A stretch of 64,000 nt of DNA from GCA-2720865 sp047630275 (GTDB taxonomy: Bacteria; Bdellovibrionota; Bacteriovoracia; Bacteriovoracales; Bacteriovoracaceae). The position numbers and the translations under genes were made by a program. The stretch is taken from positions 434,001 to 498,000 of the forward strand of contig JBLHVN010000003.1 of the NCBI GenBank assembly GCA_047630275.1. The letters run 5' to 3'. The first letter of the stretch is position 1. Each line of letters begins with the position of its first letter. Positions 33,749-42,148 of the stretch are shown piece by piece. Under the pieces are notes generated by a model. It made no database searches. It was not told the DNA's origin and was given only the letters and a program-made list of their open reading frames with translations.

Positions 33749-35983
33749 TTAACTTAGATAAGCTCCTAATTTAACTAGTATTTCTTCTATATCATCCTTG
33801 CTTTCGGCCTTAGCATGGCCATGAATATCTTTAATAATATAGTCTAAGGTCATCAGCCCATAGGTTTCAGCAGAGCCTAGAATACGATGACAGATCCTTC
33901 TTATTACTTCAAAGTCACCCTCTTGAAGGGCCTTTTCAATATGCTTTAAGTCTACTTCCCGGCCTTCTATATACTTTGGAATATAGCTTAAAAAATTCTC
34001 CGGAATATCTTCACCTCTATAATTAGTTTGTAAATTCACTGGCTCCTCCGTATGTAAATATTTTTTTATCAATTTTAACAGGTTTGCTTTCTTTACAGGT
34101 TTTATAAGGCACTCGTTACACCCAATCTTTATGTAATGTTCTACTTCTTCTTTCATGGCATTAGCCGTTAAGGCTACGATAAAGTTTTTCTTAAGATTGT
34201 TTTCTATTTCATAGGTCCTAATCTTTTTAGTCGCTTCTATTCCGTCCATTACCGCCATTTGAATATCCATCAGCACTAGATCGAAGTTGTTTTCTAAGAT
34301 AGATTCGTAGGCTAATTTTCCATTTTCAACGACTGTTAGATCTATCTCTTGGTCTTTTAAGAACTCTTTAATCACAATCACGTTATCAATAAAGTCCTCG
34401 GCCAACAGAACCTTTCCTTTAAGTTTTATATTAGGGTTATCATTCTTTATAACTTCAGGCAGAGAAAAGGCATTAAAAAGAGATATTAAGTTCTCTTTTT
34501 TAATAGGCTTATAATAAAAGGCTTTGGGTTGAATTTTCTCCATAGTTTCAAAGTCGAACTTTCGAGAAATGGGGGGAAAGTAAAACACTGTCTTATTATT
34601 GAGTTTAGGGGACCTTGTTTTCAATTCTTCGAAAGTATCAACCCCGCCAAGGATGGGCATCTTTACATCGATAAAAAGATAATCAACCTCTTTTAGCTTC
34701 TCAGCCGTGAGATTCTCTATCGCCTCCTGTCCACTTGAAAAAGAGACGACGCTAGCCTCTGTTTCCTTTAAAAACCTTTTAAAAATGGCTTGCTCTCCTG
34801 GGTTATCATCAATAACAACAACACTCTTATCTTTAAGTGATAGACCTAAATCGTAATAATCAATAAAGTCAGGAACTCTCTTTTGACTTAAGGGTATCTT
34901 AACAGTAAAGACTGTCCCCTTTCCTTGATCACTTGTTGCAGAAATTGATCCATTCATCAAATCAATCAACCTCTTTGAGATGGCAAGCCCCAATCCCGTG
35001 CCTCCAAATTTTCGAGTTGTTGAATTATCTAATTGCTTAAATTCCTTAAAGACTTTATCTATCATTTTTTTAGGGATCCCTATCCCTGAATCAATAACTT
35101 GATAAACAATTCTATTAGTATCAATTTCAAAAGAGACATTTAGTGAAACCTCTCCATCACTAGTAAATTTAAAGGCATTGCTAACAAGATTAATAAGAAC
35201 TTGCTTAATCCTGTGCAAGTCTAGATAGATTTCCTTAGGAATATCTCCTTCAACAGAGTAATAAAAGTTTAGTGATTTTTTTGAAGCAGTACTGCATAAA
35301 AGATCACTCACCTCTTCAAGCGCCCTAGCGGGATTAAAGTGAATGGGACTAAGTTGAATCTCATCAGCCTCGATCTTTGAAAGATCGACTATATTGTTAA
35401 CGAGAATCATAACTGAATCTATTGAAGAGGAGAGAAGATCTATATGATGTGTTAGGTTCGCTTCAATAGCCTGCTCTTTTATCACTTCAACAAGACCTGA
35501 TATGACTCCTAGTGGAGTTCGGATTTCATGGCTCATATTGGCAAGGAAGCGGGACTTAAAACGAGACTTTTCATTAAGGGCATTCTGTAGTTTCTTTCTC
35601 TCTACGCTATTAACAATAGACCTAGAGATTAAAGTAGAATGATTTTGAAAAGCTTCACCTTTAAATAAAAAATCTGATGCTCCTTCCGTCACAAGCTTTA
35701 ATGACAACTCTTCACTTTCACTACCTGTTAGGACAATGACTGGCTTTTCAGGATACTTTCTAACTAACTTAGTGACTGAATCAATATCGGGAAAGCCGGC
35801 GACATTTAGATCGGCTATAATCACGTCAGAGCTCTCTAGCTCATTCAAGCTAATTTCATCATAGTTGTAAAAGTGAACTAAAGTGATGCTTTCAAAGAAG
35901 GAGTTTTTAATAAGCCTTTGCTGACATTCAAAATCAATATCATCATCTTCAATAATGGCAATCTTAAGATTTAAATCAAACAC
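33749..35983 (-). CDS. Soluble hybrid histidine kinase REC-HisKA-HATPase-REC-REC-Hpt
   Basis: Domain order in this 744-residue protein: receiver 1 (IIEDDDID, Asp in IIADLN about 54), HisKA with phospho-His in MSHEIRTPLG (about 151), HATPase (NLVSNAFKF, GGTGLGLAISKR), receiver 2 (VVIDDNP, Asp in LFIDVKMP about 431), receiver 3 (LLAEDFID, Asp in LVLMDIQMAVMDG about 568) and Hpt (His in ICHRILGSAETYG about 696). There is no membrane segment, so the N-terminal receiver is the input: it is a kinase gated by another phosphorelay. Located between a lone receiver (36009) and cassette copy 2. Confidence 0.9.
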   Translation of the reverse strand: MFDLNLKIAIIEDDDIDFECQQRLIKNSFFESITLVHFYNYDEISLNELESSDVIIADLNVAGFPDIDSVTKLVRKYPEKPVIVLTGSESEELSLKLVTEGASDFLFKGEAFQNHSTLISRSIVNSVERKKLQNALNEKSRFKSRFLANMSHEIRTPLGVISGLVEVIKEQAIEANLTHHIDLLSSSIDSVMILVNNIVDLSKIEADEIQLSPIHFNPARALEEVSDLLCSTASKKSLNFYYSVEGDIPKEIYLDLHRIKQVLINLVSNAFKFTSDGEVSLNVSFEIDTNRIVYQVIDSGIGIPKKMIDKVFKEFKQLDNSTTRKFGGTGLGLAISKRLIDLMNGSISATSDQGKGTVFTVKIPLSQKRVPDFIDYYDLGLSLKDKSVVVIDDNPGEQAIFKRFLKETEASVVSFSSGQEAIENLTAEKLKEVDYLFIDVKMPILGGVDTFEELKTRSPKLNNKTVFYFPPISRKFDFETMEKIQPKAFYYKPIKKENLISLFNAFSLPEVIKNDNPNIKLKGKVLLAEDFIDNVIVIKEFLKDQEIDLTVVENGKLAYESILENNFDLVLMDIQMAVMDGIEATKKIRTYEIENNLKKNFIVALTANAMKEEVEHYIKIGCNECLIKPVKKANLLKLIKKYLHTEEPVNLQTNYRGEDIPENFLSYIPKYIEGREVDLKHIEKALQEGDFEVIRRICHRILGSAETYGLMTLDYIIKDIHGHAKAESKDDIEEILVKLGAYLS

Positions 35984-36008
35984 AATTAGCTTCCTTGTGA
36001 AGCGCTTA

Positions 36009-36437
36009 TTAAATAGCTACACGAATTCTTGACCGCTCTTCAATAAACTCGCTTAAATAATCAATAGCGCTAATAAGCTCATTGGCCTTTAACGGCTTTT
36101 TTAAAAAAATATTGACTGCTTTTCTCTCCATAAATTTCATGTTTTCCAGATCTGAAGAGATATAGATAATAGGAACTCTAGAGCCTAGTACCTTCCTGAT
36201 ATTCTCTCCGACTTCAAATCCAGAGACGTCAGGTAAATTAACATCTATTATAAACATATCTAGGTTTTTATTCTCTATATATTCTCTAAAGGTGGAGTAG
36301 TTATCTCCTCCATAATCAGTCCAAGTAAAAAGGTAGGGATTAAAGCGCTCATCTAATTCATTGATAATATAATTGATAACAGCAAAGTCATCATCAACGA
36401 CTCCGATATTTGGTTTCTTATTATTTAAGATCTTCAC
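36009..36437 (-). CDS. Single-domain response regulator
   Basis: A 142-residue receiver: IGVVDDDFAVINYI, phospho-acceptor in MFIIDVNLPDVSG (about residue 61), switch in IYISSD, Lys in IFLKKPLK. No output domain. The ISSDLENMK region is close to that of the receiver at 8276. It lies 25 bases upstream of the REC-first hybrid kinase on the same strand; both probably belong to one operon and may exchange phosphate. Confidence 0.85.
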   Translation of the reverse strand: MKILNNKKPNIGVVDDDFAVINYIINELDERFNPYLFTWTDYGGDNYSTFREYIENKNLDMFIIDVNLPDVSGFEVGENIRKVLGSRVPIIYISSDLENMKFMERKAVNIFLKKPLKANELISAIDYLSEFIEERSRIRVAI

Positions 36438-36563
36438 TTTTATCCTCCTTAAATTAAAGACATTCTTAAAGACGAGGGCTTTTAGTTATTTAACTAGAAC
36501 TTAGTATTAGCTTACACAAATTTGAGTAAAGATATCTTTACCTAGTTCTCTAGAGAGGGGGGA

Positions 36564-36761
36564 TTATTTACGGAGAAGTCCAAAGAGGCCTAGAAATGAG
36601 AAGATTCCACCTCCTATATAACAAAACATAATCTTATTTGAATGAGACCCTATAACCGCTTTACTTACTCGTGAGGTAATACTGGTGGATTCGTTATAGC
36701 CAAAAAAGATAAGCCCTAGGCCCGCGGCTAAAAGAATGGCAAAGACTAATTTTTTACCCAT
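36564..36761 (-). CDS. DUF3185-type small membrane protein
   Basis: The 65-residue protein has two membrane helices (about 4-22 and 45-62) separated by a polar loop with STSITSRVSKAVIGSHSNK, matching the DUF3185 pattern (LxxxGLxxxxxGYxxSxSxxSxxSxxxxG). Function unknown; inner-membrane location inferred. It starts 3 bases after the stop of the upstream membrane protein gene. Confidence 0.75.
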   Translation of the reverse strand: MGKKLVFAILLAAGLGLIFFGYNESTSITSRVSKAVIGSHSNKIMFCYIGGGIFSFLGLFGLLRK

Positions 36762-36764
36762 AAG

Positions 36765-37373
36765 TTACTCCTTAACTTTTTTACTTATCTCTATTAGATT
36801 TCTAAGAGAAATAAGCCTATTCGTAAAATCTAACTTCTTAGCTTCTAATTCTTTAAGTTTTTCAATATTACCATGCTTCTTCACTGCTAAAATATTCTCT
36901 TCTAAGTTCTTAATGGCTAAGTCTAGTTTATATTCAAACTTAGGATAAGAGCTCCGCAACAAAGGGGCACACAGAGGTAAGGCCTTATCATATAAATCCC
37001 GCTTCGACTCTATGGTTAGCTTATCAACTTTTAAATACCTCGCCTCAAAGGTCTTAATACAATGACTAACAGAATCTTTCATAAAAGTGGTACCTCGGTT
37101 CTCTAAGCAGTCATTATATTCCCATCTCATATTTTCATGATCTTCCTCTCCTCCATAAAAAGCATTCAAAAAAGCTTCTGAGTGCTTCTGGCAAAACAGC
37201 GCTTTCTCTTTTGGACTCATCGCCGTCATCCTTAAATAAAGAAAGATCCCTAAAACACAGAGGATTATTACCCCTAATAACTTAAAAAAGGTCTTATAAC
37301 GGCTTAGCTTAGACTCTCCTAAGGTGGCCAGAAGCCTAAGAGCATGGTCCTGCGCTTTATTGGGTTTTTTCAT
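36765..37373 (-). CDS. Hypothetical single-pass membrane protein
   Basis: 202 residues with a basic cytoplasmic N-terminus, one membrane helix (about 30-47, LGVIILCVLGIFLYL) and a mostly helical extracytoplasmic part with four or more Cys residues (for example FCQKHSEAF, YNDCLENRG, SHCIKTFEA) that may form disulfides, ending in a Lys/Glu-rich coiled coil. I do not recognise a family. Likely co-transcribed with the small DUF3185-type gene that follows. Confidence 0.65.
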   Translation of the reverse strand: MKKPNKAQDHALRLLATLGESKLSRYKTFFKLLGVIILCVLGIFLYLRMTAMSPKEKALFCQKHSEAFLNAFYGGEEDHENMRWEYNDCLENRGTTFMKDSVSHCIKTFEARYLKVDKLTIESKRDLYDKALPLCAPLLRSSYPKFEYKLDLAIKNLEENILAVKKHGNIEKLKELEAKKLDFTNRLISLRNLIEISKKVKE

Positions 37374-37469
37374 AGTTTAATTGTACACGACATACAAATT
37401 TCAATCATATCTTTTTGGTGTTTTTAAGAGTACCCTAGGCCATAGACACAACTAAAAGAAAAGGCACAT

Positions 37470-37790
37470 ATGAAAAAGGTATTTCAATTAACTTCACCAA
37501 ATAAAGACCCTGAAAGACAGGTTGATAGCGTTATCCACGAGATCAGAAAATATATAAAACGTGAACGCAAGAAACCTCTTCCAGAGAAGATCGATTACTG
37601 GGACTTTGATTGTAAGATTGGAGATGATGCGGATTCAGCAAAAACCTTCCCTCTTGATACTCTCAACGCAAGCATCGATAAATTTGTTCAAGCAGATAAG
37701 AAAAGTTTTTATATAGAAATACTCTCAAAACCAGCAGTGGCCTCTAGAGAACCTAAAGCGAAGCCTGAAGCAGAAACTAAAGAGAAATAA
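37470..37790 (+). CDS. DUF6172-type conserved protein
   Basis: At 106 residues it matches the small DUF6172 proteins: MKKVFQLTSPNKDPERQVD at the start, the KYIKRERKKPLP core and YWDFDCKIG. The tail is a charged, Ala/Glu/Lys-rich linker. Function unknown and cytoplasmic. It is 3 bases upstream of the UPF0178 gene, so the two share an operon. Confidence 0.8.
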   Translation: MKKVFQLTSPNKDPERQVDSVIHEIRKYIKRERKKPLPEKIDYWDFDCKIGDDADSAKTFPLDTLNASIDKFVQADKKSFYIEILSKPAVASREPKAKPEAETKEK

Positions 37791-37793
37791 TAA

Positions 37794-38243
37794 ATGAAGC
37801 TTTGGATCGACGCAGACGCCTGCCCTAATATTGTTAAAGAGGTTGTTTACAAAGCTTCTGCTAGAAAAGGCTTCAAGGTTATCCTAGTCGCTAATAGCTA
37901 CCTGCAAGTCCCACTCTCACCAAATATTAGCTTTGTTCAAGTAGAGCAAGGAGCTGATGTCGCCGACTTTTATATAGCTGATAATGTCAGTGAAGAAGAC
38001 CTCGTCATCACAGCAGACATCCCATTAGCCGCTCTTATCGTAGAAAAGAATGCCGTGGCCATAAACCCTAGAGGCGAGATCTATACTGAAGAGAATATTA
38101 GCGAAAGGCTTTCAATGCGTGACTTTATGCAAGAGCTTAGAGACAGCGGCATGGACACAAAAGGTCCCCCTCCCCTTGGACCAAAAGACAAGGCCATGTT
38201 TGCTAACGCACTAGAGAAGATCTTGACTCAGAAGCTTAAATAA
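37794..38243 (+). CDS. yaiI: UPF0178 (YaiI/YqxD) family protein
   Basis: 149 residues; recognised from MKLWIDADACPNIVKE at the N-terminus, QGADVADFYIAD in the middle, VITADIPLAALIVEK and the conserved NPRGEIYTEENI. The conserved Asp residues fit a PIN-like metal-dependent nuclease fold, although no activity is firmly established for the family. Confidence 0.93.
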   Translation: MKLWIDADACPNIVKEVVYKASARKGFKVILVANSYLQVPLSPNISFVQVEQGADVADFYIADNVSEEDLVITADIPLAALIVEKNAVAINPRGEIYTEENISERLSMRDFMQELRDSGMDTKGPPPLGPKDKAMFANALEKILTQKLK

Positions 38244-38358
38244 TGGCTTCAATGACACCCTGAATCGGCACCATTTTACTCCCTTATGAAAGAATAGAAA
38301 CCTTAGCCTATCTCCTCTATACTACCCATCATCATAAAATCAATTACAGGAGCATAGC

Positions 38359-39108
38359 TTGACTAAGGTAGCCAACCCCATAAATAAAGAAGACGTAGAC
38401 CTGAACACCTATGAAGGAATAGCAGAGTTCTACGACGAACTCATGACTAAGGGTTATTATGACTATGACGAGCTAACTAAAGAGCTTGGCCTAATCATTG
38501 GAGAGCGCCGTGAGATCTTAGAGCTTGGTGTTGGAACAGGACTTGTGGCTGAACTTCTCTTAAAAGTAAATAAACAGATTGCTCTTACTGGAATTGATAA
38601 TACCGAAGCCATGATCAAACAAGCAAAAGACAGGCTTGGAGATAAGATCAATTATGAACTTCAAGATGTTACAAAATTGGCCCTTCCTAAGAAATACGAG
38701 GGGGCTTTTTCAGTTGGAGGCTGCTGGTATTTTATTGATAACGGAACAGAGAAAAGCCTACAGCTTTGTAGCCATATCGATGATCTTGAAACAAGCAAGC
38801 AAGGACTAAGAAAAGTTGTTGAGCACCTAGAGCCTGGTGGGATTCTTGCTTTAGCCTTACAACCGGCCCATACGAACTACTCAAAAGATCTATCAAATGA
38901 GCTTACTTATTCTCAAGAAATATTTGAAAGCCCTAATGGTTTTACTAAGCATTATTGCTTTAAGAACAAAGATAAAGTTGTCGCCGAGCAAATGTATAGC
39001 TACCTCGTTGTTTCAGAGAATGACTCCCATGATTTTTTCGGCGACCTTGGCTGCAAGGCCGTAGGACTCAATTCTTCTCGAAAGTTTTTCATCTATCAAA
39101 AAGGGTAA
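38359..39108 (+). CDS. Class I SAM-dependent methyltransferase
   Basis: The start is a TTG with AGGAG close upstream. Motif I, ILELGVGTGLVAELLL, is near residue 50, the acidic end of strand 2 is in TGIDNTEAMI, and motif II is around LQDVTKL. It lacks the catalytic NPPY of DNA/RNA methylases, so a small molecule or protein is more likely. It is 5 bases upstream of the dehydrogenase-aminotransferase fusion gene, so the two are probably functionally linked. Confidence 0.85.
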   Translation: MTKVANPINKEDVDLNTYEGIAEFYDELMTKGYYDYDELTKELGLIIGERREILELGVGTGLVAELLLKVNKQIALTGIDNTEAMIKQAKDRLGDKINYELQDVTKLALPKKYEGAFSVGGCWYFIDNGTEKSLQLCSHIDDLETSKQGLRKVVEHLEPGGILALALQPAHTNYSKDLSNELTYSQEIFESPNGFTKHYCFKNKDKVVAEQMYSYLVVSENDSHDFFGDLGCKAVGLNSSRKFFIYQKG

Positions 39109-39113
39109 TTAAA

Positions 39114-41342
39114 ATGGCGAAGTCCCTAAGACCAAAGATATGTTTTGTAGGTGTTGGCAATATGGGAAATCCCATGGCGGCCAATTTAATTAAAGCTGGT
39201 TATCAAGTTGAAGTCTTTGACTTAAATAAGGATAAGGCTAAGAATCTTCTAGAGCTTGGTGCCTCTTGGTCTGATTCTCTTTCAACTTCTGTTTCAAACG
39301 CTGAGCTTATCATCTCCTCACTACCAGGGCCCCCTCAAGTTTCAGAGGTACTTCTTGGAACTCAAGGCATAATTGAGTCAGCTAAAGAAGGCTCGGTCAT
39401 TATTGATACTTCAACTAGTTCAGTAGATCTCGCTAGGTCTATTGAGAAAGAAGCTTCAAAAAGAAAAATACATTATTTAGAAGCGCCAATCACTAATGCA
39501 GTTGATGGAGCAAGGCTTGGGAAGCTGGCCTTTTTTGTTGGAGGAGACAAAGAAGTCTTTGAAAAGCAAAGAGAAGTCTTCGAAGTTCTTGGTGAAGATA
39601 TCTTTTATGTGGGAAAACCTGGAAATGGGGCCACCACTAAATTGCTGACGAACCTCTTATGGTTTATTAATGCCGCCGCAATTGGTGAAGGGCTAATGCT
39701 TGGAGCAAAGGCAGAGATTCCACTAGAGACAGTTTGGGCGGCCATAAAATCAAGTGCGGGAAATAGCTGGGTGGTTGAGCATGATGTCCCCTCGATCTTT
39801 GAAGGCCATTATGATCCAAGCTTTTCATTGGCCCTTTGTTGTAAAGACTTAGGTCTCGTCCATGATATTGCAAAAGAACAAGGACTAGAACTCACCATGG
39901 GCGGAGTTGCTCAAGAAGTTTTTCAAAAGGCTAAAGAAAAATATGGGGATAACGCCCCAGAGCTCTCAGTGGTTAAATTGATTGAAGAAAAGATGGACCT
40001 CCTTCTTCGCCCTTCTAAGAAGAATGAAAGCAAGAAAGAGTTAAGCCAGGCCGAACTCATGAGTGAAGCTCATGAGCATATGCCTCAGGGAGTCGCTGAG
40101 AATTATCGTTATTGGGGGGATGATAAGACAGTCTTTGTTAAGAACTCTAAAGGCTCTAAAATCACAGACGCCAATGGAAAGGTCTATACAGACTTTCGCT
40201 TAGGTTATGGCCCTATTATCCTAGGCTACGGTGATGAACGGGTTGATAGCGCAGTTATCAAACAAATCTCTAAAGGTGGTACCTTAACCGGATTTTCCAC
40301 AGGATTAGATACGGAAGTTGTTAAACAGATAAAAGAGATGTGCCCCAATATTCAGAAGATGCGTTTTGCCAACTCTGGAACAGAAGCAGTCATGGGCGCA
40401 GTCCGTACTGCCAGGGCCTATACAAAAAGAGATAGGATCGTCATTATTGAAGGCGGTTTTCATGGTCTCTATGATGAGATGATGTGGAAGTCTTCTATGG
40501 AAGATTGGGACCCAAAGAGTCACCTGCCCCCAAGAGTCATTCCCTTTGGTGATGGAATCCCTGAGAACACAAGAGAGCTTATTGATCTTCTCCCCCTAAA
40601 TAACTTTGAAGAATTAGAGGCCCTCTTTAAAGAAAAGGGTGAGCAAATTGCCTGTGTCGTTATTGAACCTATTATTGGAAACTGCGGAAGCATGTCTTCA
40701 TCTAAAGAATGGCTTTTGGCCTTAAAAAAGACCTGCGAGAAGTACGGAGCTCTTCTTATCATGGACGAAGTTAAGACTGGTTTTCGTGTGGCCAAAGGTG
40801 GAGCTCAAGAACTCTATGGTATTCACGCAGACTTAACCACCTATGCAAAGGCCATGGGGAATGGATATCCTATTGCTGCTTTTGGTGGAAGAAGTGATGT
40901 TATGGATGTTATTGGTTCTCATCAAGGTGGAGTTGTTCATGGGGGAACTTATACAGCAAATCTAATAGGCCTCTCTGCGGCCCACGCCACCTTAGATATC
41001 TTAAATAAAACAAATGCCTTAGAGAGCATCAATCAAATTGGCGCTTCCTTGCAGGGAATCTTAGGAAGTGTTTTTACTGATTCTGGAATAGAACATACCT
41101 TTGCTGGACCTGATTCAATGTTTGGGGTTCATTTTTCAAAGACTGTCCCAACAAACTACCGTGACTGGAAACTAACGAATAGCTCACTTTATGAAAAGTT
41201 TGCTTGGAACTTAATCGATGGCGGCGTCATGCTAGAGCCGGACTCAAGAGAGCCTTGGTTCATTTGCGAGGCCCATAGAGAAATGGACCTTGGTTGGTTT
41301 GAAGAAGTAGCAAGAAATTCAATGAAAAAGGCTAAACAATAG
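39114..41342 (+). CDS. Fused beta-hydroxyacid dehydrogenase and class III (GSAM-like) aminotransferase
   Basis: Residues of about 1-295 are a 3-hydroxyisobutyrate/6-phosphogluconate dehydrogenase-like module: NAD(P) motif GVGNMGNPMAANL, SLPGPPQVSEVL, DTSTSS substrate loop and the catalytic Lys in GNGATTKLLTNLL. Residues of about 315-742 are a class III aminotransferase resembling glutamate-1-semialdehyde aminomutase: FANSGTEAVMGAVRTARAYT, the PLP-stabilising Asp in MDEVKTGFR and the Schiff-base Lys in TTYAKAMGNGYP. Together they could oxidise a beta-hydroxy acid to a semialdehyde and aminate it, giving a beta-amino acid. Flanked by methyltransferases on both sides. Confidence 0.88.
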   Translation: MAKSLRPKICFVGVGNMGNPMAANLIKAGYQVEVFDLNKDKAKNLLELGASWSDSLSTSVSNAELIISSLPGPPQVSEVLLGTQGIIESAKEGSVIIDTSTSSVDLARSIEKEASKRKIHYLEAPITNAVDGARLGKLAFFVGGDKEVFEKQREVFEVLGEDIFYVGKPGNGATTKLLTNLLWFINAAAIGEGLMLGAKAEIPLETVWAAIKSSAGNSWVVEHDVPSIFEGHYDPSFSLALCCKDLGLVHDIAKEQGLELTMGGVAQEVFQKAKEKYGDNAPELSVVKLIEEKMDLLLRPSKKNESKKELSQAELMSEAHEHMPQGVAENYRYWGDDKTVFVKNSKGSKITDANGKVYTDFRLGYGPIILGYGDERVDSAVIKQISKGGTLTGFSTGLDTEVVKQIKEMCPNIQKMRFANSGTEAVMGAVRTARAYTKRDRIVIIEGGFHGLYDEMMWKSSMEDWDPKSHLPPRVIPFGDGIPENTRELIDLLPLNNFEELEALFKEKGEQIACVVIEPIIGNCGSMSSSKEWLLALKKTCEKYGALLIMDEVKTGFRVAKGGAQELYGIHADLTTYAKAMGNGYPIAAFGGRSDVMDVIGSHQGGVVHGGTYTANLIGLSAAHATLDILNKTNALESINQIGASLQGILGSVFTDSGIEHTFAGPDSMFGVHFSKTVPTNYRDWKLTNSSLYEKFAWNLIDGGVMLEPDSREPWFICEAHREMDLGWFEEVARNSMKKAKQ

Positions 41343-42148
41343 AAACACGAAAAAAGATCACTGATAAGCATGCTCTTTACCTAGCTTCCGTTCAGGACCC
41401 CCTTTCTGATATTGAAAGGATCTCTAAGATCTATCATGAACAGTTCGGAACAAAGGCCCTCTGTCTTCGAGAAGACTTTAGCGGAACCTTCGCTCTTAGT
41501 TGTTGCTGGGTTCAATCTGATCCAAAAAGAACGGCCATCTCTATTGATAACGATAAGCCTACCTTAGATTATGGAATTAAGAACTATCACGCAGGACTAA
41601 GTAAAGATGAACAAGAAAGGTTAACCCCCTTGCTTGCTGATGCCATCACTAAGACTGAAAAAGTTGATATAGTGGCCACCTTTAATTTTTCCTACTGTCT
41701 TATCCACGACCGAGAAGATCTTCTTAGATACTTTAAAGAAGTTCACGCCTCACTTAACGATAAGGGTCTTATGATCCTTGACCTCTTCGGGGGAAGTGAG
41801 AGTGAGACTCCAGAGGTTCAAGAAAGAGATATTGATAATAATGATCAGATCCTGCCCTTTATCTTTGAGTTTGAAAGAAAGAGCTTTAATCCCATAACAA
41901 GGATCTCAAATTACGGGATTCACTTTAAATACCCTGATGGAACAGAACTTCTAGATGCCTTTACTTACGAATTTCGAATGTGGAGTATTACAGAAATAAG
42001 AGACCTCTTTAAAGAAGCAGGCTTTTCAAGATCCGTCGTTTACTGGGAAGACTTTGACGAAGAAGGCTTTGGCAATGGAAGCTTCTACCCCACTGAAACT
42101 GAGGAGAATTCTCTAAATTGGAACTCCTATATAGTAGGGATCAAGTAA
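41339..42148 (+). CDS. Class I SAM-dependent methyltransferase, apparent ATA start
   Basis: The obvious ORF with an ordinary start begins only at a TTG (41630), but the same frame is open back to 41336 and encodes conserved sequence: DKHALYLASVQDP and the motif I region LREDFSGTFALSCCWV, which a functional enzyme needs. No ATG, GTG or TTG occurs in that extension. An ATA at 41339, 7 bases after AAGG in the 3' end of the preceding gene, is the best-placed start; it overlaps that gene's stop. The C-terminal part has LMILDLFGG and the acidic ends of later strands. About 269 residues. Alternatively the real start was lost by mutation. Confidence 0.7.
   Translation: METRKKITDKHALYLASVQDPLSDIERISKIYHEQFGTKALCLREDFSGTFALSCCWVQSDPKRTAISIDNDKPTLDYGIKNYHAGLSKDEQERLTPLLADAITKTEKVDIVATFNFSYCLIHDREDLLRYFKEVHASLNDKGLMILDLFGGSESETPEVQERDIDNNDQILPFIFEFERKSFNPITRISNYGIHFKYPDGTELLDAFTYEFRMWSITEIRDLFKEAGFSRSVVYWEDFDEEGFGNGSFYPTETEENSLNWNSYIVGIK

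Noticed and set aside
39667..40795. Several open minus-strand frames opposite the dehydrogenase-aminotransferase gene
   Set aside because: No protein-like composition, and the plus-strand frame contains continuous conserved motifs.
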